Assembly (NCBI GenBank): GCA_036844945.1
Contig: DAIUEV010000003.1
Coordinates: 1-64,000 of the forward strand
Direction of reading: 5' to 3'
DNA from: Palsa-461 sp036844945
GTDB lineage: Bacteria; Actinomycetota; Acidimicrobiia; Acidimicrobiales; RAAP-2
Length of the DNA stretch: 64,000 nt
Positions 51,527 to 59,683 of the stretch are shown here, one piece after another. The position numbers and the translations under genes are program-made. Within the stretch, counting starts at the first letter, position 1. The number at the start of each line of letters is the position of its first letter. The notes below the pieces were generated by a model that saw only the letters and a program-made list of their open reading frames with translations, searched no databases and had not been told where the DNA came from.

Positions 51527-52355
51527 ACGCGCGGGGCGGGTCGAGGGCAAGGTCGCCATCGTCACCGGGGCGGGGTCGACGCCGGGCCCGGGGGTAGGCA
51601 CCGGAAAGGCCACCGCTGTCGTCCTCGCCCGGGAGGGAGCACAGGTGCTGCTCGTGGACCTGCACGGGGAGCGGGCCGAGGAGACAAAGGAGATGGTGCT
51701 CGCCGAGGGCGGGACCGCCGAGGTGTTCGTTGCGGACGTGACCAAGGCCCCGGAGTGCGAGTCCATGGTCCGGGCAGCGCTCGACCGCTTCGGCTCCCTC
51801 GACATCCTGGTCAACAACATCGGCCTCGCGTCGCTCGGCACGGTGGTCGACACGACCGAGGAGGCCTGGGACCGGGCGTTGGACATCAACCTCAGGACCG
51901 CCTTCCTCGCCTCCAAGTACGCGGTCCCGGTCATGGCCGAGAAGGGCGCGGGGTCGATCGTCAACATCTCGTCGATCTCGGCCGTACGCGGCGACGGGAC
52001 GCTGGCCTACTCGGCGGCCAAGGGCGGCCTCCTCGCCATGACGGTCGACATGGCCTACTCGCACGGCCGCCAGGGGATCCGGGTCAACGCCGTCGCGCCG
52101 GGCCACATCACCACCCCGATGGTCCTTTCCGTCTCGGCGCCCGGGCCCATGGCGGAGTACATGAACTCCCTGCGGGCCGAGGCAGGGTTGCTCGGGACGC
52201 CGGGAACGGGATGGGACGTCGGGTGGGCGGCCACGTTCCTGGCCAGCGACGAGGCCCGGTGGATCACGGGCGCCGTGCTCCCGGTCGAGTCCGGGGTCCT
52301 GAGCGTCACGCCGCTCATGATGGCGAGCTACCTGCGGGCGGTCCCGGAGCCCTAG
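51504..52355 (+). CDS. SDR family oxidoreductase
   Basis: A classical SDR of up to 283 residues. The nucleotide loop is TGAGSTPGPGVGTG, longer than usual; Asp in VLLVDLHG favours NAD; NNIGLA is the structural motif; the triad is Ser in NISSISA, Tyr and Lys in YSAAK. The start is uncertain: ATG 51504 overlaps the SnoaL-like gene by 23 bases, while GTG 51519 overlaps it by 8 and leaves a normal N terminus. The gene is the third of the TetR-headed unit and convergent with the deacylase-like gene six bases later. Confidence 0.85.
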   Translation: MVVVPVAERAGRVEGKVAIVTGAGSTPGPGVGTGKATAVVLAREGAQVLLVDLHGERAEETKEMVLAEGGTAEVFVADVTKAPECESMVRAALDRFGSLDILVNNIGLASLGTVVDTTEEAWDRALDINLRTAFLASKYAVPVMAEKGAGSIVNISSISAVRGDGTLAYSAAKGGLLAMTVDMAYSHGRQGIRVNAVAPGHITTPMVLSVSAPGPMAEYMNSLRAEAGLLGTPGTGWDVGWAATFLASDEARWITGAVLPVESGVLSVTPLMMASYLRAVPEP

Positions 52356-52361
52356 CGCCGG

Positions 52362-54002
52362 TCAGGCGCGGATGAGCGAACCGGGGGCCACGCCCTCGAG
52401 GTCGATGCCGCCCCGCCGGATCGCGACGCCGTTGACCCAGGTGTGCTCGACGCCGGTGCTCCGCACGAGGAGCCGGTCGGCCTTGGCCGGCTGGTCATAG
52501 GCCCGCTCGACCGGGGTCGTTCCCACGGTGTCGGGATCGAACGCGACGAGGTCGGCGTGGAACCCCGCCCGGACGAGTCCGCGGTCCGTCAGCCGGAACG
52601 CCCGGTGGGGATGACCGGTGAGCCTCCAGACGGCCTCCTCGAGCGAGAGGGCGCGCCGTTCCCGCACCCAGTGGCCCAGGAGGTGCGTGGAGAAGCAGGC
52701 ATCGCAGAGCTGGCTGGCGTGGGCCCCGGCGTCGGAGAGCCCGAGCAGAGTGCGGTCGTCGGCCAGGAGATCGCCGATCTCGTCGTCGCCATCGTTGTCC
52801 AACACCACCCGGAACCGCGTCGCCAGGTCGTCGGACAGCGCGAGGTCGAGCATGAGATCGAAGGGCGTGGTCCCTTTGGACTTCGCCAGCGCGTCGAGCG
52901 GGACACCGACGGCGTCGGGATGCGTTCGGGTCTCCTCAACGTCGATCTTCCCCCAGCGATGGCTCCAGGAGGTGAGGGTGCTGGCGCGGGCGCGGTCCCG
53001 CCATGCCGGGTCCCGGAAAAGCGCGGCTCGCTCGTCGCGCGGCCGGGCGAGGACCTCCTTCCACTCGTCGATCTCGGCCAGCGGGAACGGATCGGTCAGG
53101 GAGATCTGCATCACGATGGGACGGCAGGCGATCTGGGGATAGACCTCGCCCGGGAGCTCCGCCCCCCGCTCCACGGTCCGCATGGCGGCTCCCGGGCGGT
53201 CGGCCCGCGCGACCAGCGCGGTCCAGGTGACCGGGATGCCGAATCGGACGGCGATGTCCGAGAACTCTTGGACGAAGAGCCCGGGGCCGATCGAGATCTG
53301 CACGATGCCCTTCCCCATCTCGCCGAGCACGGACGCCATCTCGAAGACCTCGTCGACCTCGGCGAACCGGCTGGGGACCGGCCGGCCGTAGGCGCCCTGG
53401 TGCGCGGGCTGTCGCGAGGTGGAGAAACCGATCGCGCCGGCCTCCATCGCCTCGCGGACGACGGCGCGCATCGCGTCGAGCTCGGCGGGAGTGGCGGGGC
53501 GCTCCTCCGCGCCGACCACGTAGAGCCGGAGCGGCGAGTGGCCGATGAACGCGCCGACGTTGAGCCGCTTCGCGGACCGCTCGAGCGTCGCCAGGTACTC
53601 GGGAAAGGTCTCGAAGGACCAGTCGATGCCGGCGTTCAGCGCCTCCATCGACATGCCCTCGACGTTCTCGAGGAGCCGCACGATGGTGTCCCGGTGCTCC
53701 TCGCGCGTGGGCGCGATCCCGAACCCGCAGTTCCCCATGACCACGCTCGTGACCCCGTGCCACGAGGAGGGGGTGAGGTCGCCGTCCCAGAGGATCTGGG
53801 CGTCGTAGTGGGTGTGGATGTCGATGAACCCCGGCGCGAGCGTCAGGCCCTCGAGGTCCACGACCTCGGTCGTTCCCTCGGGCTCGAGCTCCCCCGGCGG
53901 CGCCACGGCGACGATCCGGTCCCCGGTCACCGCGACGTCAGCCGGCCGGGCGGGGCTCCCGGTCCCGTCGATCAGCGCGGCGTCGCGGAGCAGCAGGTCC
54001 AT
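52362..54002 (-). CDS. N-acyl-D-amino-acid deacylase-like amidohydrolase (family 3)
   Basis: A 546-residue amidohydrolase_3 protein. PGFIDIHTHYDAQILWD gives the first His pair and Asp, VVMGNCGFGIAP the characteristic Cys region of D-aminoacylases, GAFIGHSPLR a barrel segment, and LGLSDAGAHASQLCDA the catalytic Asp. It probably hydrolyses an amide or cyclic amide bond. ATG with GGAGAA upstream. It stands alone, with palindrome site F 41 bases before the start, so it belongs to the same regulon. Its relatives are often found in actinobacterial catabolic clusters with unknown substrates. Confidence 0.84.
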   Translation of the reverse strand: MDLLLRDAALIDGTGSPARPADVAVTGDRIVAVAPPGELEPEGTTEVVDLEGLTLAPGFIDIHTHYDAQILWDGDLTPSSWHGVTSVVMGNCGFGIAPTREEHRDTIVRLLENVEGMSMEALNAGIDWSFETFPEYLATLERSAKRLNVGAFIGHSPLRLYVVGAEERPATPAELDAMRAVVREAMEAGAIGFSTSRQPAHQGAYGRPVPSRFAEVDEVFEMASVLGEMGKGIVQISIGPGLFVQEFSDIAVRFGIPVTWTALVARADRPGAAMRTVERGAELPGEVYPQIACRPIVMQISLTDPFPLAEIDEWKEVLARPRDERAALFRDPAWRDRARASTLTSWSHRWGKIDVEETRTHPDAVGVPLDALAKSKGTTPFDLMLDLALSDDLATRFRVVLDNDGDDEIGDLLADDRTLLGLSDAGAHASQLCDACFSTHLLGHWVRERRALSLEEAVWRLTGHPHRAFRLTDRGLVRAGFHADLVAFDPDTVGTTPVERAYDQPAKADRLLVRSTGVEHTWVNGVAIRRGGIDLEGVAPGSLIRA

Positions 54003-54043
54003 CGGTTCTCCGATCGGTCACGGGGCGTCCGCCGGCCAAGGTA

Positions 54044-54059
54044 GCAAACGCTCGCTCAC
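54044..54059. promoter_or_regulatory. operator candidate, site F
   Basis: GCAAACGCTCGCTCAC has one perfect half (CGCTCAC) and one partly degenerate half. It lies 41 bases upstream of the deacylase-like gene, as sites A and B do for their genes. Confidence 0.55.
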
Positions 54060-54091
54060 TTCAGCTCCGATCCGGAGCGCGCCGCGCTGGG

Positions 54092-54397
54092 TTATTCGAC
54101 CAGCTCGTAGACCGTCACGACCGGTGCGGGCGACATCTGCACCGCCTCCGGAGGGTGCATCTCACCGCTGGCGTTGCGCTTCCCCAGCTCGGCCAGCGGG
54201 GCGTTGAGGTCCTCCGCCTCGAGCTCGTAGATCGCCACGTAGGTCGGCTGGTCCCGCAGCTTGAAGCGCCGCGCCGAGACGAATCCGTCGATCGCGCAGA
54301 TCTCGGGGATGTGCGTCCCGCTGTACCACTGGTTGTACTCGGCCTCGCGCTCGGCGCTCACCGGCGAGGTCTGCACGATCATGATCCCTTTGGCCAC
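54092..54397 (-). CDS. small EthD/dimeric alpha-beta barrel protein
   Basis: A 101-residue protein with the pattern KGIMIVQTSPVSAEREAEYN, WYSGTHIPEICAIDGFVSAR and YVAIYELEAEDLNAPLAEL of single-domain EthD-like proteins, which form beta-barrel dimers and act as small isomerases, monooxygenases or helpers. The GTG at 54397 follows GGGGAGGG at a good distance, better than the internal ATG at 54382. It is divergent from the alpha/beta hydrolase with only 49 bases between the starts, in which site G of the palindrome family lies. Confidence 0.78.
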   Translation of the reverse strand: MAKGIMIVQTSPVSAEREAEYNQWYSGTHIPEICAIDGFVSARRFKLRDQPTYVAIYELEAEDLNAPLAELGKRNASGEMHPPEAVQMSPAPVVTVYELVE

Positions 54398-54410
54398 CGG
54401 CCCTCCCCAG

Positions 54411-54426
54411 ATGAGTGAGTGTTCGC
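54411..54426. promoter_or_regulatory. operator candidate, site G
   Basis: ATGAGTGAGTGTTCGC is a degenerate member of the palindrome family; its reverse complement shares 12 of 16 bases with site F. It sits in the 49-base divergent region, 13 and 20 bases from the two start codons, where binding would block both promoters. Confidence 0.42.
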
Positions 54427-54446
54427 GGGACAGTAGTGTCGGCCCG

Positions 54447-55313
54447 ATGGCGACAGCAACGGTGCGCGGCCTCTCCATCGGTTACGAGGTCATCGGCGAA
54501 GGACGGCCGTGGGCCCTCACCCCGGGCGGGCGGTTCAGCCGGGAGTCGCCGGGCGTACGCGAGCTGGCGGTCGCCCTGGCCGAACGGGGCAACCGGGTGC
54601 TCATCTGGGACCGCCCGAACACCGGGGAGTCCGATGTCTGCTTCGAAGGCTCCTCGGAGTCGGCGATGCAGGCCGACACGCTCGGCGCGCTCCTCGAGGA
54701 GCTGGACATGGCGCCCGCGGTGATCATCGGCGGCTCCGGCGGGGCCCGGGTGTCGCTCCTCACCGCGGCTCGCCACCGTGCGCTCACCTCGGGGCTCGCG
54801 ATGTGGTGGATCAGCGGCGGCGTCTACGGGCTCATGAGCCTGGCCACCCACTACTGCAGCGGGTCCGTCGTGGCCGCGTGGAGGAGCGGCATGGAGGCCG
54901 TCGCCGACCTCCCCGAGTGGGCCGAGGTGCTGGAGCGCAATCCTTCCAACCGGGAGCGGTTCCTAGCCCAGGACCCGAAGGAGTTCGTCGCCGTCCTCGA
55001 GCGGTGGATGGCGGTGTACTGCCCGCGCGAGGACCAGCTCATCCCGGGCCTCCTCGACGCCGACGCCAGCGCGCTCGACGTCCCGACCCTCGTCTTCCGC
55101 AGCGGCACCACCGACCTGAGCCATCGGCGCGAGACCTCCGAGCAACTCGCGGCCCTCCTCCCGAACACCCGGCTGGTCGAGCCCCCTTGGGGCGATAACG
55201 AGTGGAACGAGCGCTCCTCGGCCCGGGCCGGCGGGCGCGGCGAGGGGCTGTTCTCCGGCTGGCCCGCGCTGGCGCCGATCCTCGACGACTGGGCCGCCGA
55301 GACCCTGGGCTGA
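54447..55313 (+). CDS. alpha/beta hydrolase
   Basis: A 288-residue alpha/beta hydrolase. The nucleophile elbow is IIGGSGGARVSL (G-x-S-x-G), the oxyanion region GGRFSRESPGVREL, and the acid is probably the Asp in SGTTDLSHRRE. At the place where the catalytic His is normally found the sequence is PPWGDNEWNERS with no His; the only nearby His is in DLSH. So either the His comes from there or catalysis is altered. ATG at 54447. It may cleave an ester, lactone or C-C bond of a pathway intermediate. Confidence 0.82.
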   Translation: MATATVRGLSIGYEVIGEGRPWALTPGGRFSRESPGVRELAVALAERGNRVLIWDRPNTGESDVCFEGSSESAMQADTLGALLEELDMAPAVIIGGSGGARVSLLTAARHRALTSGLAMWWISGGVYGLMSLATHYCSGSVVAAWRSGMEAVADLPEWAEVLERNPSNRERFLAQDPKEFVAVLERWMAVYCPREDQLIPGLLDADASALDVPTLVFRSGTTDLSHRRETSEQLAALLPNTRLVEPPWGDNEWNERSSARAGGRGEGLFSGWPALAPILDDWAAETLG

Positions 55314-55446
55314 GCCCGAGCCCGGCAACGGCTGCGGGCCGCCCGGATTGCGGGGTTTTCCCGAAGAGACAGAGACTCACGGCTCAGACCTGCGGCAGCC
55401 CCGAAGTGAGCGGATCGTCGATGAGCCCACTCACGGATCCCTTGGT

Positions 55447-58400
55447 TCAACTCCCCCGATCGGGAACCCGTCCGTTCCTCGAACTGCGTGAGGTCGCGGC
55501 CGTCCGGGCCGGCGGGGCTTGCACGGCGCCGAAGTACGCCGCCACTTGGTCGGGCGGCAGCGGACGAGCGAACAAGAACCCCTGGCCGCTGTCACAGCCC
55601 TGGGCCTTCAGCATCGAGAGCTGGTCGGCGTCCTCGATCCCTTCGGCGACCGTGTGCACGTGCAGGAGCTGGCCGAGGTGGACGAGCGTGTGCACCAAGG
55701 CTTCGGCCGCCGCCGACTTGGTCATCTCGGAAACGAAAGAGCGGTCGATCTTGATCGAGTCCACCGCGAAACGGCTCAGGTAGCTGAGCGAGGAGTAGCC
55801 GGTGCCGAAGTCGTCGATCGCCAGGCGGATCCCGAGGGCACGCAGCTTGTCGAACTGGGCGAGCGCCTTGTCGGTGTCGGCCATGACGCTCGTCTCGGTG
55901 ATCTCGATGATGAGTGCGCTCGGCTCGAGGCGAGACGACCGCAAGGCGCTGCGGACGTCGTCAACCAGGCGCTCATCCTGCAGCGTGCGGCCCGAGACGT
56001 TGACCGAGACGCTGATCAGATGGCCGGCGTCGCGCCACCGACGGGTCTGCCGGCACGCCTCCATGAGGACGAAGCGGCCGACTTCGCCGATCAGGCTCGA
56101 TTCCTCGAGCGTCGAGATGAACTCGACTGGGCCGACGACGCCGCGTTCGGGATGGCGCCACCGCAGGAGCGCCTCGACGCCCACGACGTCCATCGTCTCG
56201 AGCTCGAAGATCGGCTGGTACACGAGGAAGAACTGATCGGCCTCGACGGCGTTGCGCAGCTCGGTCTCGAGCGCATGGTGATCGCGCACCGCCACCTGCA
56301 TCTCGGGCTGGAAGACGACGAATCGGTTCTTCCCGGCCGCCTTGGCCTCGTAGAGGGCGATGTCCCCGTCTCGAAGGAGCTCGCTGGCATCGAGCCGTTG
56401 CCCGACCGCGACCCCGATGCTGGCCGAGATCTTCGTCGTATGGCACTGCTCGCCGATCCACAGCCGGAAGGGCTCACTCAAGACGTCGAGCAGGCGCTGG
56501 GCAACCAGCACGGGACCCTCGACCATGGTGAGCCCCTCGGAGAGGACGACGAACTCGTCACCACCGAGGCGTCCGACCGTGTCGGTCTCCCGGACCGCCT
56601 CGACGAAGCGCGCCGCGACCGCCTTCAGGAGCTCGTCGCCGACCTGATGGCCGTAGGTGTCGTTCACCTGCTTGAACGAGTCCAGGTCCACGAAGAGCAG
56701 ACCGGCGCCCGAGTTGTTGCGGCGGTCCCTCACGAGCATCCGGTCGATCCGGTCGAGAATGAGCGTGCGGTTGGGCAGTCCGGTCAGTGCGTCGTGCTGG
56801 GACTGGTGGCGGAGCTCCTGGTGGAGCTGGGCGTTGCGCAGTCCGACGGCGGCGTAGCCGGCCAGGCCCTGCAGCCGCTCTTCCAGGTCGGGCAGATCCT
56901 GCAGCCGCGACGGTCGGTCGATGACGTCGGCCGCGATCGTGCCGATGTGCTGGTCGCCCGCATACATGGGAAGGCTGACCGACAGCGCGGAGCCGATGGC
57001 CGACGACGTCGAGGCAGAGGGCGACTCGGTGTCGTGGGGGTCGTGCCAGACGAGCGTCCGCTCCCCCCTCTCCCGCGCGATCCGGGGCGAGTCGCCGATC
57101 GCCTCCTTGACGCGGGCCGCGTCCGCCGGCGTGTACCCGCTCATCGCGACCGTTGCGGCGGCAGCCGCCGAGCCCTGGCGAATGATGACGATGGCCCGGT
57201 CACAGCCGATCACCGAGGGGACGGCGTCGGCCAGCCGTTGCGCCACCTCCTCGACCGTCCCCGGCTCGACGAGCGAGGCGGACAGGTCGAAGAGCGTCCG
57301 GTTGACCGCGGCCTCCCGCCGGGCCTCGTCGAGTGCCGTCGCGGAGTCGAGTGCCGCCGCGGCCAGGCTCGCGTACGTCTCGAGGATGGCCTGCTCGCCG
57401 TGGTTGAAGGCCTGCCCGGGATGCCGGAACACGATCAGGCGCCCGTAGCGGGCCCGGGCCGAGGTGACCTCGCGCACGAGGACGTGGGGACGCCGGCTCG
57501 CTGCCTCCTCGTCCAGGCTGGCGACGTAGTGGCGGGCGGTGGCCTCGTCGGTGCCTCGCCAGAACAGGTCGGTGCTCTCGGTCGGCTCGAGTTCGATCGA
57601 GAGGATGTGCACCGGGGCCAAGACCGCTCGAGCGGCGGCGCGCACGATCTTCGGCAACACCAATCGGTGGCCCTCGCCCGACACGAGCTCGGTCACGGTG
57701 CGCTGCAGGGAGGAGAGGCCGCCCTCGAAGCTCTTTCGGTCCGCGGCCGCCTGCACCTCGGCATCCACTTCGTCGACCCAGCTGAGTCGGAACCGGCACC
57801 ACGGCGACCCCGTGAACTGGCAGGTCTCCTCGACGACCTCGCTCTGGACGAACCCGAAGAGCCTCGGTGCGAGGGAGAAGATGCCGATCATGAAGGCGCA
57901 GAGCTCCGGGAACGGTTCGTAGCCGTCGAACAGACGAAACATGATCCGCCACTCGTCGGGACCGATCTCTTCGGTCTGGTACTCCATGATCGGGAACATG
58001 GCCGAGGCGAGGTCCGGCGACCGCAGCACGGCGGCGGGCGAGCCCAGCGAGAGCGTCGTCGTGCCGGTCTCGGGCGACAGGCCCCACTGCTCGAGCGCCG
58101 CCTCGCCGATGCTCCGAAGGACGCCGGGGCCACCGAGGGCGGCTGCGGTGGCCTCCAGGAGACGCCGAATCTGCGTATAGGAGCTCGAGCCGGCCGCGTC
58201 CTCGAGATCCTCGAGGGAGCGGGTCTCTCCGGCTGCGCTCAGGATCCCCCCCAGCGTGCCGGGCGCGTGCCCCTTCAGGTAGCCGATGACGAGCGCCGTC
58301 AGGATCCCGCTGAAGTCGTATTCGGCCCGCGGTGGTGTCCCGGAGGGCACAGCCGGGGGCTGGCTCGAGTCAGAGGCCGGTCCGTCGTCGCTCGGGACGG

Positions 58401-58485
58401 GCTGGAGCGGCGTGGGTGGAGCCTCCGTCGTGACGGACGGGTGCTCCTGGGCCTCGACCCACGAATGCTCGTCCAGAGTGTCCAT
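55447..58485 (-). CDS. multidomain cyclic-di-GMP enzyme: sensor, GAF, GAF, GGDEF, EAL
   Basis: A 1012-residue cytoplasmic signalling protein without membrane segments. Residues 55-236 form an N-terminal sensor with a C-x-F-x-G-x-P-W-C ending (CQFTGSPWC), similar to V4R/heme-NO-binding-like domains. Two GAF-like regions follow (about 265-415 and 425-590). The GGDEF domain (about 600-765) has an intact RLGGDEF motif and an RETD inhibitory site five residues before it. The EAL domain (about 780-1000) keeps EALLRW, NVSGRTL, EITET, DDFGTGYSS and IKIDRSF plus AEGIED, so both making and breaking cyclic-di-GMP are possible. ATG at 58485 with GGGAG upstream. The signal is unknown. Confidence 0.9.
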   Translation of the reverse strand: MDTLDEHSWVEAQEHPSVTTEAPPTPLQPVPSDDGPASDSSQPPAVPSGTPPRAEYDFSGILTALVIGYLKGHAPGTLGGILSAAGETRSLEDLEDAAGSSSYTQIRRLLEATAAALGGPGVLRSIGEAALEQWGLSPETGTTTLSLGSPAAVLRSPDLASAMFPIMEYQTEEIGPDEWRIMFRLFDGYEPFPELCAFMIGIFSLAPRLFGFVQSEVVEETCQFTGSPWCRFRLSWVDEVDAEVQAAADRKSFEGGLSSLQRTVTELVSGEGHRLVLPKIVRAAARAVLAPVHILSIELEPTESTDLFWRGTDEATARHYVASLDEEAASRRPHVLVREVTSARARYGRLIVFRHPGQAFNHGEQAILETYASLAAAALDSATALDEARREAAVNRTLFDLSASLVEPGTVEEVAQRLADAVPSVIGCDRAIVIIRQGSAAAAATVAMSGYTPADAARVKEAIGDSPRIARERGERTLVWHDPHDTESPSASTSSAIGSALSVSLPMYAGDQHIGTIAADVIDRPSRLQDLPDLEERLQGLAGYAAVGLRNAQLHQELRHQSQHDALTGLPNRTLILDRIDRMLVRDRRNNSGAGLLFVDLDSFKQVNDTYGHQVGDELLKAVAARFVEAVRETDTVGRLGGDEFVVLSEGLTMVEGPVLVAQRLLDVLSEPFRLWIGEQCHTTKISASIGVAVGQRLDASELLRDGDIALYEAKAAGKNRFVVFQPEMQVAVRDHHALETELRNAVEADQFFLVYQPIFELETMDVVGVEALLRWRHPERGVVGPVEFISTLEESSLIGEVGRFVLMEACRQTRRWRDAGHLISVSVNVSGRTLQDERLVDDVRSALRSSRLEPSALIIEITETSVMADTDKALAQFDKLRALGIRLAIDDFGTGYSSLSYLSRFAVDSIKIDRSFVSEMTKSAAAEALVHTLVHLGQLLHVHTVAEGIEDADQLSMLKAQGCDSGQGFLFARPLPPDQVAAYFGAVQAPPARTAATSRSSRNGRVPDRGS

Positions 58486-58703
58486 CGAGGCTCCCGGGAA
58501 GTGCCCAATGATCCCACCTGGTCTCTCAGGAACCGGGTATGCCGGGCGACCGTCGATGCCCGGCCGACCGACGACCCTCGACAAACTCCCTGCTCAGGGG
58601 GCCAGGCCAGAGCGTGGTCTTGGGCCGAGCCTGGCGCCCCCGGGCGGGGCGTGCCGGTACCGCAGGCCGCCGCGCTCCGCGGCGCCTGGATGGACGAGGT
58701 GTC

Positions 58704-59681
58704 TCAGCCGCCGGGCAGGACGAGGACCTTGCCGATCGCCCGGCGGTGGGCCAGCTCGGCCAGGGCGTCGGCGGCCCGGGACAGCGGGTACCGGCCGCCG
58801 ATGTGGGGCGACACCCGCCCCGAACTCAACAGCCCGGCCAGCTCGTCCGCATCGGTGGCCACGTCCTCCGGTTGGTTCCGGGCCAGGCCCTCCATCGTGA
58901 ACCCGGTCGCCCACACCCCCTTCAGCAGGAGGAGGTTCAGCGGGATCCTGGGGATCTCGCCGGAGGCGAAGCCGACCGACACGAACCGCCCGCCCCACCG
59001 GGTCGCCCGGATCGCCGCCTCGGCCGCCGGTCCGCCGGCCGGGTCGACGACGACGTCGGCGCCGTCCCTGGTCGCCTCCTTCAGGAGGTCCTTCAGATCG
59101 GGCGCGGTGGAGTCCACCTCGACCGAGGAGCCCTTGGCGTGGCAGGCGGCCCGCTTCTCCTCGGTGGAGGCGGCCGCGACCACCCGGCCGCCCAGCACCG
59201 CGGCGAGCTCGACGGTGGCGAGGCCGACCCCGCCCGCGGCCCCGAGGACCACCACGCAGTCACCGGGCTCCATCTTCCCGACGGCCCGCAACGCGTGGTA
59301 GGCGGTGCGGTAGGTCACCCCGGCCGCCGCGGCGGTCTCGAACGACAGCGCGTCGGGCACCGGTTGCAGCGCCCTCGCCGGCACCACGATCTGCTCGGCG
59401 AAGCACCCGATCATGGCCGTCCCCATGACCCGGTCCCCGACCGCGAACCCCTCGACGTCCGGCCCGACCGAGCGGACCGTGCCGGCGAACTCGCTGCCCG
59501 GGGTGAAGGGCACGTCGACGTGGATCTGGTAGCGGTCGGCCGCCAGCAGGACATCGGGGTAGTTCACGGCCGCCGCGGCCACGTCGGTGACTACGAGGCC
59601 GGGTCCCGCGACCGGATCGGGGACCTCCTCGACGCTGATCTCCTCGGGCGGCCCGTAGTGGGTGCAGCGCGCCGCCAGCAC
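58704..59681 (-). CDS. MDR family, quinone-oxidoreductase-like NADPH dehydrogenase
   Basis: A 325-residue zinc-free medium-chain dehydrogenase. FTPGSEFAGTVRSVGPDVEG, GDRVMGTAMIGCFAEQIVV, and the nucleotide loop VVLGAAGGVGLATVELA are typical of quinone reductase (QOR/CAA43-like) enzymes; AAASTEEKR after beta2 suits NADPH. It may reduce an enone or quinone, or an enoyl-CoA. GTG start at 59681, two bases after the stop of the dehydrogenase gene upstream, so the two form an operon. A C-terminal RRAIGKVLVLPGG completes the family pattern. Confidence 0.88.
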   Translation of the reverse strand: MLAARCTHYGPPEEISVEEVPDPVAGPGLVVTDVAAAAVNYPDVLLAADRYQIHVDVPFTPGSEFAGTVRSVGPDVEGFAVGDRVMGTAMIGCFAEQIVVPARALQPVPDALSFETAAAAGVTYRTAYHALRAVGKMEPGDCVVVLGAAGGVGLATVELAAVLGGRVVAAASTEEKRAACHAKGSSVEVDSTAPDLKDLLKEATRDGADVVVDPAGGPAAEAAIRATRWGGRFVSVGFASGEIPRIPLNLLLLKGVWATGFTMEGLARNQPEDVATDADELAGLLSSGRVSPHIGGRYPLSRAADALAELAHRRAIGKVLVLPGG

Positions 59682-59683
59682 GC

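Noticed and set aside
55519..59301. A 1260-codon open frame on the + strand, antisense to the cyclic-di-GMP enzyme and the quinone-reductase-like gene
   Set aside because: Composition is dominated by Arg, Gly, Asp and Leu without any recognisable domain, while the opposite strand has complete GGDEF, EAL and MDR motifs. Long antisense frames are normal in 70% GC DNA.
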